Origin: Cephalotus follicularis
Taxonomy: Eukaryota; Streptophyta; Magnoliopsida; Oxalidales; Cephalotaceae
Assembly (NCBI GenBank): GCA_001972305.1
Contig: BDDD01002040.1
Coordinates: 149,519-213,518, forward strand
Direction: 5' to 3'
DNA length: 64,000 nucleotides
Shown: one piece after another, positions 46,669 through 56,102 of the stretch
Layout of the letters: every line of letters starts with the position of its first letter
Position numbering within the stretch: position 1 is the stretch's first letter
Made by a program: the position numbers and the translations under genes
The notes under the pieces: model-generated
Seen by the model: the letters and a program-made list of their open reading frames with translations, nothing else
What the model was told of the DNA's origin: nothing
Database searches by the model: none

Positions 46669-47899
46669 CCCGAGGAGAACAACAAAGCTAGAACTGGCAT
46701 TTCTTTGCTGTGCTGATCTAGGCCGAAGCCTACTGGTTACATAAATATACTTGCCAACTTATAGTGGCCTGAGCTGAGTTGGTTTTTGGCCTAAGCCGAA
46801 CTGGGCAGCTTACCTGGCGACTCATCTATACCTTTCTTACTGCTTTACTGAAAGCTGGGCTCGGGACTAAAAGTCTCGAGGACAAGGTCCTCCACTACAA
46901 AACCTACTGAAAGGCTCTTTATACTACTATATCTGATAACTTAGCTCAACTGTACTCACCGCTATACATTGTCCTAGCAACAATGCAAGGGGATCCAGGT
47001 GTGGAACCCAGGGACAGACTCACTCAACTTCTTATCCTGTGATGATAGGCTGAGGAGGAAGGAGCTCGTACATGTGTGTTCGGTTGTAGTCAACCTGTAC
47101 ACTGTCCTAGCCACAATGAAAGGAGATCCAGGTAGGACCTGGGGGCAAACTCACTCAACAACCCATCATAGACAATAGGTACGCCGAGGAGGGGGGTGAA
47201 CACGTACAGGTCATCTCATCCGAAGAGGGACGATATCAAGTCTACATAACATCTTACTCTGGGCTCTGGGAAATACTCCACTCAAAAGAATGGTTAACAT
47301 AAGACATTAGGGAAAACAACTTCCCATCATAACTCACTTACTCAAACCGAAGCTGTGGAGAAGGAATCTCAAGAAAATAAGGTGAACAATAAAACGCTTT
47401 AAAAGAAAGGATGTCCCACTCACAGTTCTTGCTACTTCCTTGGACGTTTGCGTCCCTTCTTCTCTGCTACGCTCTTCTTCTGGCTTGTCTGCTTCTTTCC
47501 TTCACCTTGCCTGCTTCTTCCACTGCTGCGCTCGGGAAGCTTCAACTACTACTGGTCCAGGCGCACGAACGAAGAAGAAGAAGAAAGGAAAACTAGAACT
47601 CTCTCTCTCCCTCTCTCTAAAACTCTCTAAACTCTCTGTTGAAGCTATAAGAGAGGATGATTACAACTCAAAAAGTCTCCACACTAATCCCAACTTAAGC
47701 CGTCAAACGTCTTGGGATATGGAAGCTTCCTCAACAAGCTTTGCACTTAAATCCTCCAACTAACACTAATCATGCTTTACACTTGGGCTTATAACACAAA
47801 CCACACTTAACCTTCTTCTCTTTCTCAAATTAAGTCCAAAGCCCATAAAAAAAAATTATACACCATAGAAAAGTTCCAAAACTGCTACGGGGCCTTACA
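46669..47899 (-). mobile_element. LTR-N: 5' portion of a large LTR, minus orientation
   Basis: The right end on the minus strand is TGTAAGGCCCCGTAGC, close to the K LTR start. It lies in the pararetrovirus-like sequence and was itself cut by LTR-I2 at 46668. Non-coding, with two similar segments around ATCCAGGTRGGACCYRGGGACAAACTCACTCAAC (46985-47035 and 47105-47160). Confidence 0.6.
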
Positions 47900-48795
47900 A
47901 TGAAGACGAATGTTTTTGTAATAATATTTGTTCTAAATTTATTATTTGTTTCTTAGTTTTTTATTTAAATTTTTGTAGTTCTTGTTTAGTATTTTTAATC
48001 TCTTTTTGTAAATCTTGTAATGTTAAGTTTTGTGGTCGTGTATTAAATTTTTGAAATATTTTTTGTAATGTATATGGTTGGTTAGTTGATGTCGTAGGCT
48101 CATTTGTTATTAAGTCTTTTAATTTTAACAAATATTCATTTTTAAGTTCTGGATTATCAATTTTATCAGCTAATTGTAATAGTAGTCTGGATTCCTTTTG
48201 TTTTTCTATATTTAACAAATTAATTTGTTTGTTTGTTATTTTTTCTATATTATTGCTTTCTCATGGAGTAGATATATTAATATGAAGAGAATTATTTTTA
48301 ATGATTTCATTGTCCAAGTTTTGATTAGTAGAAGAATTTAAATTTTTATCTTGAATTTTAGGTGTAACATCTTTTATTTCTGATTTTTCTTTATCAATAA
48401 TTTGTTTATTTTCTAAAGTTTTTTCTTCTTCAAAATATTTCTTATTTTCTTTTTGATTAATGAAAATTTTTAAATAATCCAAAAACATAACAAGAGCTTT
48501 GATTTTAGTCATGAACTCATACCAAGCTGTTGAATATTATTTTGTTCTATTTCACAATATTTTGTAAAGAATCTGTTTCTTTTGCTTAAATATTTTCCTT
48601 GAAGAAAATCATTTCTTATTAAATATTTATTTATTTCAAATGGTTTGTCAAATTTAATGGTTTGAAGCCTTGAGTCAAAGAATGTGGGTAAATTGGTTTA
48701 TGGGTCTAAAGATTTTTTATCATTAATATTAAAAGTGTTGGTTTGTTTTAATTTTAATTTAGTAACACGACATTTTGTAATATGTTCTAGTTTTT
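47900..48795 (-). pseudogene. Pararetrovirus-like coding sequence, segment 1 (broken)
   Basis: Lys/Asn-rich AT-rich frames on the minus strand (48795-48530, then 48512-48261 and 48218-47961, with a frameshift near 48510 and stops near 48685 and 47960). It continues, across Tat-2, from 60422. The join falls inside a zinc-knuckle-like motif. The last block (LTLQDLQKEIKNTKQELQKF) is a short coiled coil. Base composition and the zinc knuckle suggest an endogenous Caulimoviridae-type gag or coat region; an unknown retroelement is the alternative. Left end cut by LTR-N. Confidence 0.42.
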
Positions 48796-49759
48796 TGTTG
48801 ATACAGAAATCCTTCTCTCAACAGTATCCCACGTGTAAGGGTTTAATTTGTTTAGGGAAAAGTGGTACCAGTGCTCCGAGGTGAAAGTAGAAGATGGCTG
48901 TGAATAATTTCCCTGCACAGAGGAGCAAACACGTTGAAGGTCCAGGAGGTTGTTCTCCCGGGGACACTCCGACGCTCAAGTTAGACCTTTGTACAATGAA
49001 AACAGGGTTCTTTGAGAGTAAAAATGGCTGACCCTTGTTCTGACTGTTGAACTAGTATTTATAGTACTAGAGTGTAACTGTTTGAGCGCGAAAAGAGGAG
49101 GTGATAGCTGTCCCCTAAGGAAATGCCGAGGATCTCGGTGGTTTCCCTTGATCTCCGCCAAATATGTCACCACTTTCCTTGTAGGTAGTTCATTATATAA
49201 CTACTTCCTTATTTAGATGAAGGCCAATCCCAGGAAATCAGGCAGATTTCATGCCCTTATCCCATAAACGAAGAGGAGGTCCTCTGCAACAGGGCTTCCG
49301 AGGAAGTGAACCATGGTACTGTTGCCGAGGTGATGGGCCTCTTGCATCCCCTTTCGCTCCAAGGTCTTCATCTTCTGGTGCTTCCTCAGTGGCGTACGCT
49401 TAGGACGTCGGGTACTCTACCAGTCATTCGAGGATGAGGTTTCTTTGGATACCGCCGAGGAGAAGGTCCTCGTTGTCTGTGCAGCGGGGGTACGTCCTCT
49501 GCTATGTGTCCAATCGACACCTCTTCGGATAGAGAAGGTCCTCGGCACTGGTGCCTTGAAGGAGGTCCTCGGCACTTATGCTTCAGCGTGGACTCTCCAG
49601 GAAAAAGGGGTCCTCGGCTTTGGTGCCGAGGAGGACGCCCTTTGCCACGTAAGTTCCCCTCGGCCGAGCTCTTCGCAAGCGTCAAGACCCTTTGGACAAT
49701 TGGTTGAATCCGCGGAGGACACGTGTCCTTGTTAGTATAAATTGATTTCTCCCATATCA
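48796..49759 (-). repeat. Tat-2 3' LTR
   Basis: 964 bp. On the minus strand it runs TGATATGGGAGAAATC to TATCAACA. TATAAATA at 49056-49063 (minus). The next bases (49760-49773) are the reverse-complement polypurine tract TCAGCCCCCCCTGG. Repeated CCGAGG units produce an RGP-rich false open frame (49386-49760). Confidence 0.92.
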
Positions 49760-49773
49760 TCAGCCCCCCCTGG

Positions 49774-50026
49774 TCCTTCTTCTCTGACCGCGGTCAGAGG
49801 ATCCTCTGCGGAGTTTCCAATTAGCTTTTCCTTGTGAAAATGATCTGAGGTTGAAGGTGTTGCTTTTGGCGATCCTCTGACACACAACATAGTCTGCCTG
49901 AGTCAAGGATTAAAACCTGCCCTCTGGTCTGTACCTATTTTTGCTAACTGGCCTCGTGTCGCGGGCCGTGATCATTAGCATTTAGTTGCGTATTGAATAC
50001 GATTTACGCGTGGCAATAACTGAACG
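49774..50026. other. Tat-2 region between polypurine tract and antisense promoter
   Basis: No gene seen. It has about 250 bp of moderately GC-rich sequence. The stretch GTTGCGTATTGARTACG near 49985 is also found in Tat-3 (62540 region). Confidence 0.6.
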
Positions 50027-50136
50027 TTTCCCGCCTCTGTCTCTTCGTTTCCCGCGTCTGATTTGATTATCCGTTCCCCAGCCGTTGGATCTGTGTGAGG
50101 TGGAGGGCCAGGATCCGTGCTACAAGTCTATAAAAG
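50027..50136 (+). promoter_or_regulatory. Tat-2 antisense-gene promoter: twin E2F-like sites and TATA box
   Basis: TTTCCCGC at 50027-50034 and again at 50048-50055, exactly 21 bp apart. TATAAAAG follows at 50129-50136, preceded by GGCCAGGATCCG. Tat-3 and Tat-1 keep the same order and spacing. TTTCCCGC fits the plant E2F/DP consensus TTTSSCGC; control by E2F is inferred. Confidence 0.72.
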
Positions 50137-50261
50137 GTTATATTCTTCTCAAAGCAGACCTTTCGCTCCTTCAATATCAAATACTCACATCGTCGTTGAG
50201 AGCTTTCTAAGTTTGTCGTGCCTTCAGAACCCTATTTCATCACTCCACATCAAAATCTTTG

Positions 50262-50267
50262 GTAAGT
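50262..50267 (+). other. Tat-2 antisense leader splice donor
   Basis: TTTG|GTAAGT. The nearest acceptors (CTAG at 50292, GCAG at 50316) would give introns of 31 or 55 bp, shorter than normal plant introns, so the acceptor is unresolved. Conserved in Tat-1 and Tat-3. Confidence 0.5.
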
Positions 50268-50340
50268 TTCTGTCATCTCCTTGCTTTTCTAGGTCGTTCT
50301 TAGATTTCTTTAGCAGTTTATTCTTCTTCGTCTCAAGCTT

Positions 50341-51244
50341 ATGGCTAGTCAAGACCAATCCAGTGGGTCTTCTTCTGTTTCTCCCCTAGCAGTCGAGCCC
50401 TTAGCCATGGTGGTTCCCACCGCCGATAGACCACTTGGCATTGAAGGTAGCCTAGGGGCTGCGGTGGGTGACCCTGCTGCACCCATCACCGGGGCTAATC
50501 CCCCTCCTCCGGAAAGTTGTTTCGATGTAAGCACCCTCAGCCGTGTTGAGGTGAAAAAACTCTCTGAGAGGTATAACTTTCCTCGTGGGTTAACGTACTG
50601 CCTTCCCTCGGATCCTCGGATGGTTACCATGAGTAGAGAAAGTCTTTTTGTGATCTTCGAAGGTGCACTCTCTCATGGTCTGAGGGTTCCAATTCCCTCC
50701 TTTGCCATCTCGGTATTAGAAAATTTTACTCTTCATCCCTCACTTCTTCAGCCCCAATCTTGGAGCTTCATAACCGGCTTCCTTGTTAAATGTATAGAGT
50801 CAGAGGTGGATACGACATTGAACCTTTTTAAAGAGTTCCACGTCCTCTCGGCCATGGCCAAAAAGAGTGGGTATTTTTTCAAATCTCATTCTGGGGTGAA
50901 AAAACTTCTCCTCAACCCTACCAAGTCTATAAAAAAATGGAGGAAGAGGTATTTTTTGATAAAGGACTTCGAAGGGTTCATTCCCTCTCCCTGGTGCGAT
51001 TCTCTGGACACGACATCTCTGAACAGGAGATCTCGTCTGAACTCGGCGGAGAAGGTCAGCTTCAATAAACTCCTGGCCCTTGAGCCAGAGGATGTGAACT
51101 CCACAGTTCGTGAGGATCGTGTGCTCCAAGCTGGGCTGAGCGTGGTCCTCAGACAAGGATCTCGTTCGGATGGAACCGAGAAGGATATCTTATAGGAAGA
51201 GGGAGATCAAGATAGTCAATTGCCCCCAGTGTCGGAGGAAAGCT
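50341..51244 (+). pseudogene. Tat-2 antisense gene, exon 1 (Transposase_28-like domain)
   Basis: Exon 1 encodes about 301 residues from ATG 50341: Ser-rich start MASQDQSSGSSS, an Ala/Pro linker, then the conserved domain from about residue 65 (VEVKKLSERYNFPRGLTY), through HGLRVPIPSFAISVLENF and LLQPQSWSFITGFLVKC, to FKEFHVLSAMAKKSGYFF and LLALEPEDVNS. The central block resembles the plant 'putative gypsy type transposon' family. A TAG at 51193-51195 interrupts the acidic tail; otherwise the frame is open to the donor. The end leaves phase 1. Biochemical function is unknown; the protein is not part of gag-pol and is not known to be needed for transposition. Confidence 0.8.
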
Positions 51245-51341
51245 GTATAAACCCTTTGTCTCCTCCACTCCTCAGTTTAGCATTATTCTCATTCTCCTTG
51301 TATTTCAAAACTTTGACCCTGATTTTTATGTCTTCTTTCAG
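51245..51341 (+). other. Tat-2 antisense gene, intron 1 (97 bp)
   Basis: Donor AGCT|GTATAA, pyrimidine-rich end, acceptor TCTTTCAG|CTATGG. Removing it joins phase 1 exactly and gives ...SS-MAPHHDFSA. Tat-3 has the same junctions at 63795/63796 and 63894/63895. Confidence 0.78.
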
Positions 51342-51868
51342 CTATGGCTCCTCATCATGACTTCTCTGCCATCATGAAGGCTACCGACAAGAGAAAGACC
51401 CCTGCAGCAAGTGGGCCAAAGCCTAAGGGGAAGACCACTGTAGCTGAGCGGTCAAGGCCGCAAACCAAGACTCCTCCACCTGTTCGGATGCCTGCTGCTG
51501 TTGGTGAGAAAAGGAAGGAGGTAGGCAAGAGGACTGCAGACGAAACCTCCCCCGCTGACGAGCACCTTCCTCTGATGGAGAGGAGCAGAAAGGGGAAGGG
51601 TGCTGAGGGAGCCAAAAAGGGGAAGGAGGTGGAGGACGTCGCTGCCCTCGGAGCAAGTTCGCAGGATCCAATCATCAAACCTCCAACTCGGGAGGCAGAG
51701 GACTTGCTGAACGAGTTTGAAGTCATGGACTGCACCAAGCTACACCTGAATGCTCCTGGGGTCCCCCAGGCGGTCAGTCATCCGGTCTTCTTCCCCTTGG
51801 AGATGGAAGCAAGGGAGAAATGGTCCAACAAGCAGTTGGTAACCCAGTGTTTGTGGAGTAACTTGAGG
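51342..51868 (+). pseudogene. Tat-2 antisense gene, exon 2 (basic linker)
   Basis: 527 bp, open throughout: MAPHHDFSAIMKATDKRK, a Lys/Pro-rich part with basic runs (VGEKRKEVGKR, ERSRKGKGAEGAKKGK: possible nuclear localisation signals), then EDLLNEFEVMDCTKLHLN, APGVPQAVSHPVFFPLEM and CLWSNLR. The splice junction ends on a codon boundary. Confidence 0.8.
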
Positions 51869-51951
51869 GTGAGCGATCTTTTTCCTCGTTGCCTTGATTT
51901 TTCTTATGTCTTTGCTCTGCACAGTTACTGACATATATGCTCCTCTGACAG
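51869..51951 (+). other. Tat-2 antisense gene, intron 2 (83 bp)
   Basis: Donor GAGG|GTGAGC and acceptor CTCTGACAG|GCTCTG. Matches the intron of Tat-1 at 13171-13257 in place and phase. Confidence 0.8.
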
Positions 51952-52773
51952 GCTCTGAACAACACTCAACTGCTGGTGGACAACTTCTCTGCCGTAATGG
52001 CCAGGGACAGGGAGCTAAGGGCGAGCATGGCTACATTGGAGGAGGTTGCCCGCTCAGCCCAAGCTCAACTGAACGAGGTTCTCAAAGTTCAGGAGTCCTT
52101 GGTTGAGGAGAAGAAGCAAGCAGTTGAGGATTTGGAGGAGGAGAAGGTTGACAGGAAGGAGCTGGAGGCAGAGCTGGAACACACCAGGAAAAAGTGCCTT
52201 GACCTTGAGGGAAAGCTTGATCGCCAGCAGAGGAAGGACCAGGAACAGCTAAGGAGGGAACGACACAGGGCCGTGGCAGACTTCAAAAACTCGGAGGAGT
52301 TGAAGGAGCTGATGAGATCCTCCGTGGAGGAGTTCAAAGCCTCGAATGAGTTCAAGGAAGCAATGTTTGAGGAAGCAGCTGAGTACTTCCGTCGGGGCTT
52401 CTATGCCTGCAAGAACTGGGTCTCTTCCCTGCATCCTGACGTCCCACTGGATGGAGTGGTGTACGGTTCCTCTGCCAAGACATTCGACTTCTATCCATAG
52501 GGAATTGATGCGGAGGAAGAGAAGCTACGTCTTGAATTGGAGGAGAGAGTCTCGTCTGCCATGATGGACGAGCTGTCAATTCCAGGTTCACCAGACTTGG
52601 TTATTCTTCCTGTGGATCCTGCTCTGACCTCGGACCCTGCACTAGACCCCCCTGTTGTTCCTCCTCCATCGGCTCCAGTGGACCCCCCTTCTAGGTTTGA
52701 GGCTCCTCCTCTGCCATTAGCTGAAGCCTTCTTCGCTCCTCCACCCGAGCACGAAGATCCTCCTGAGCCCTAG
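51952..52773 (+). pseudogene. Tat-2 antisense gene, exon 3 (coiled coil, proline-rich tail)
   Basis: Starts ALNNTQLLVDNFSAVMARDREL and has about 110 residues of heptad-rich charged sequence (LNEVLKVQESLVEEKKQ, LEAELEHTRKKC, KLDRQQRKDQEQLRRER), then AAEYFRRGFYACKNW, a conserved LHPDVPLDGVVYGS block, one TAG at 52498-52500, and an in-frame Pro-rich tail (PPSAPVDPPSRFEAPPLP) ending at the stop 52771-52773. Total spliced length is 751 codons including the stop. Coiled coils of this kind usually mediate self-association. Confidence 0.8.
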
Positions 52774-53334
52774 TTGTCCATTTGTTTTTATTTTGTAATA
52801 GTCTTTCTGCGGACTTGTAATTCCTTTACTTTATAAATAAAGAAAGACTTTTTTCTCTTTTTTTTTATTCTCTTGTTTTGCTTTTGATTTCTGCATTGTG
52901 TGGTTGACCTCTGCATGTATGTATATGTTAACGATTCCCTTAGGACCTCTAACTCTAACCCAAATTACTGACTTCTTGAAGAAGCGAACACTTAAGTTTA
53001 GTGGTCCTCGTGGGACACTTCACCCCAAAAGTGCTTAAGTAATTATAACTTGTTTTCATAGATTCTACTGCATTTACAGACTAAGTTCTTGGTCTACTCA
53101 GAAAAGTTTCTATGGGTTTGCCGAGTAGAGTATCGTCTGACCTATTGGGTTTTTAGGACAGGTCGGCTGAGCTTGCAGTCCACATAGGGACACTTATATT
53201 AAAGTGCTTAGTCCGACGAGTTTGATCGTTGCGAATTCCCATGGCTTCGCCTTTCAAGTCACGATTTTAGGTCTGGTTGGACAAGTTCCCATGGTATTGC
53301 CAATCAGAGTTTGCTCCCTGGGGAGTCTTTGGAT

Positions 53335-53433
53335 GATCCTCGGAAAGAGGCTTTAGGGTGCTCCTCGGAATGAGGCTTTTGAGGTGTTCCTCGGAAGGAG
53401 TTTTTTAGGTGCTCCTCGGAAGGAGGCTTTTGA
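53335..53433 (-). repeat. Tandem repeat of about 30 bp in the Tat-2 spacer
   Basis: Units of GCTCCTCGGAAGGAGGCTTTT. This is the same repeat as Tat-1 11716-11841. Confidence 0.85.
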
Positions 53434-53510
53434 GTGCGTGTCCTTGAGTGTTTTCTCTGACGTCTGTTACCTTAGTCTATTCGAGACCTCGGCTTGTGTT
53501 GGTCTTCCCT

Positions 53511-53608
53511 TGGGGGTAAGATTTAGAAAACTTTGGATCTCTGGATGCCCCCTTGGGGGCGTAAAATTTAGAAAACTTTGGATCTCTGGATGCCCCCTTG
53601 GGGGCGTG
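53511..53608. repeat. 45-bp direct duplication
   Basis: TTGGGGGCGTAAAATTTAGA followed by AAACTTTGGATCTCTGGATG, twice, with only small differences. Confidence 0.92.
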
Positions 53609-53777
53609 GTCCGAGATGCTTAGAGCAAAGATTGAGGGAGTTGATCGGTGGCTTTTCAGAGGTTTGAGGACATGAACATTGGACCTCCGGTCCCTTGCAA
53701 ACTTGAAGATGTGATATTAAACACAAGCTTTGAACAATTTCTCCTTTCATTGATGTCTAAATCTGTACAACTTACAT

Positions 53778-56102
53778 TCATTGATAATACTTTCTCAGAT
53801 GCTCGGCATTCCAAGCTCTAGCAATCTCCCTACCCCCCAAAGTTTCAAGTTTGAATGTTCCTGGGCGGAGGACCCTCTTGATCTTGTACGGTCCTTCCCA
53901 GGCAGGGGCAAGTTTTCCTCTGGTACCGGTAGGGTCTACAACGGCTGAGTTGCGAAGGACTAGATCTCCTTGTCTTAGTGGCCTGGGGCTTACCCTTTTG
54001 TTATAGTAGCGGCTCACCCTCTACTGGTAGGCTGCAACTCTGATCGCTGCCTTATCTCTTAGTTCTTCCACTAGGTCGACTATGCATCTGAGACTTTCTT
54101 CATTATTGTCTTCAGTGAAATGTACAACTCTTGGAGATTGTATTCCAATCTCAACTGGTATCATAGCCTCTGCCCCGAAACATAGACTGTATGGGGATTC
54201 ACCAGTTGTAGTCCGATGAGTGGTCCTGTATGCCCATAGAACGCTTGGTAGCTCCTCCGTCTATCTTCCTTTGTTATCTTCTAAGTGCTTCTTCAAGCCC
54301 GAGATGATTTCTCTGTTGATCACCTCGGCTTGACCATTGCTTTGGGGGTAGGCTACTGAGGTAAGCCTATGTTCTATCCTCCATTCTTTGCAAAAGTCGC
54401 GGAAGGCTTGGAAATCAAACTGCTTACCATTGTCCGTGACAATTTTCCTCGGGACTCCGAATCTGCAGATGATTGACTTCCATACGAAGCTCTCCGTGTT
54501 CTTCTCTGTAATTGTAGCCAGAGGTTCTGCTTCCACCCACTTAGTGAAGTAATCTACTGCTACAATGAGAAACTTCCTATGGCCTGTCACCATAGGTAAT
54601 GGTCTGACGAAGTCCATTCCCCATTGTGCAAAGGGCCATGGGGCCATGATAGATGTCAGAGGTTGGGAAGGCCTTCTGCTTATGTTCGCGTTCCTCTGAC
54701 ACTTGTCACACTTTCTTACCAGGTCTATAGCATCTTGATGCATAGTAGGCCAGTAGTAACCTTGCCTCAATAGCTTGTGAGACAATGTCCTGCCCCCAGT
54801 GTGGTTGCCACAAATTCCTTCATGGACCTCCCTTAGAGCATAATCGACCTCTGAGGGGTTCAAGCACCTCAGCCAAGGGAAAGAGAAGCACCGCTTGTAG
54901 AGGATCTCATCTCGGAATTGGAATCTGTTTTCTCTGTAGACCAGTTTCCTCGCCTCCACGGGGTCCTCGGGCAGGATCCCGTTCCTCAGCCAATTGACAA
55001 AGGGAGTCATCCAGTTTGGCTCCTGTGGTACATCTATATCCATTACATCTACTTCAGAGATGGTGGGCCAGTCCAAGTTGTCTACTAGCACGGTTTGATT
55101 TTTCTCCAACTCCTCTGTCATTGCTAGTTTTGATAACTGGTCTACTCGAGCATTCTCGGCTCTGGGTACTTTCAAAACTTTCAGGGACTCAAACGATGAC
55201 TTCATACTCTGAAAATGGGACAAGTATTTCAGCATTGTGTCTTCTCGGGCTTCATACTCTCCATTTGCTAGACCAACCACTAGCTGAGAATCACTGGAGG
55301 TCTCTATCTTCTGTACAACCAAGTACTTTGCGATCGTCAGCCCAGCTATCAGTGCTTCCCACTCAGCTTCGTTGTTTGTAGCTTTAAATCTGAACCTCAG
55401 AGCATACTCTAACATCCAACCATCTGGGCTTGTCAATACCAACCCCGCTCCGCTACCAGTGATGCAGGAAGATCCATCCACTGACAATTTCCATGTCCCC
55501 TTCTCGCTCTTAGAAGGGTTCTCCTCCATACACTCCGTAGGTGTGTTGTCTCCAACAAAGTTCGCCAGTACCTGAGATTTGATTGCTGGTCTGGCTTCGA
55601 ACTTCACATCATACTCACCTAGCTCGACTGACCACTTGATTAGCCTGCCCGACGTGTCAGGCTTTGCGAGAACTTGTTTAAGCGGTTTGTCAGTCAGAAC
55701 CTTGATTGTATGGGCTTGAAAATATGGTCTCAATTTCCTGGCCGAGATGATCAAAGCATATGAAAATTTCTCAACCTCAGGGTACCGTCCCTCGGCATCA
55801 TTTAAAGCCTTGCTCACGTAATATACTGGCTTTTGAACTTTTTCCTCTTCTCTGACTAGCACTGCACTCACTGCGCCTGAGGTGGCCGCAAGGTACAAAT
55901 ACAAGTCCTCCCCGTCCTTAGGTTTTGAGATCAGAGGAGGGGAAGCTAGGTATTCCTTCAACTTGTCGAAGGCTACTTGACAGTCGTCTGACCAAGAAAA
56001 TCCCTTGGGATCTCCGAGTATCTTGAAGAAAGGAAGGCATTTTTCTGCTGATTCTGATACAAACCTACTCAGGGCTGCTATCTTCCCATTCAACCTCTGC
56101 AC
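53778..56102 (-). pseudogene. Tat-2 RNase H, second RNase H and integrase
   Basis: A single frame from 56102 to 54261 (613 codons) covers the RT tail (MQRLNGKIAALSRFV), first RNase H (GFSWSDDCQVAFDKL, PVYYVSKALN, VLTDKPLKQ), the extra archaeal-type RNase H (WKLSVDGSSCITGSGAG, ATNNEAEWEALIAG, SSDSQLVVG), integrase zinc (REVHEGICGNH to CDKCQRN) and DDE core (WGMDFV, VTDNGKQF, GQAEVINREI). A TAG at 54261-54263 replaces a Trp. A gap follows with one more stop, then the C-terminal module KRVSPRPLRQGDLVLR to 53778. Confidence 0.92.

Larger units (their letters stand above)
52774..53777. other. Tat-2 spacer with convergent 3' ends and tandem repeats
   Basis: Contains an AATAAA at 52836-52841, a plausible poly(A) signal for the antisense gene. 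It has the 30-bp array at 53335-53433 and a 45-bp duplication at 53511-53608. No coding sequence. Confidence 0.7.

Noticed and set aside
49386-49760. RGP-repeat frames in the Tat-2 LTRs (also 60048-60384)
   Set aside because: They translate the CCGAGG repeat units of the LTR, differ between the two LTR copies and overlap the terminal repeats.
50341-51195. Host gene interpretation of the MASQ reading frame
   Set aside because: It lies between the LTRs of Tat elements in three independent copies, so it travels with the element.
52089-52355. Ser-rich minus-strand frames opposite exon 3 of Tat-2 (also 12689-13033 in Tat-1)
   Set aside because: Shadows of the charged coiled-coil sequence on the opposite strand.
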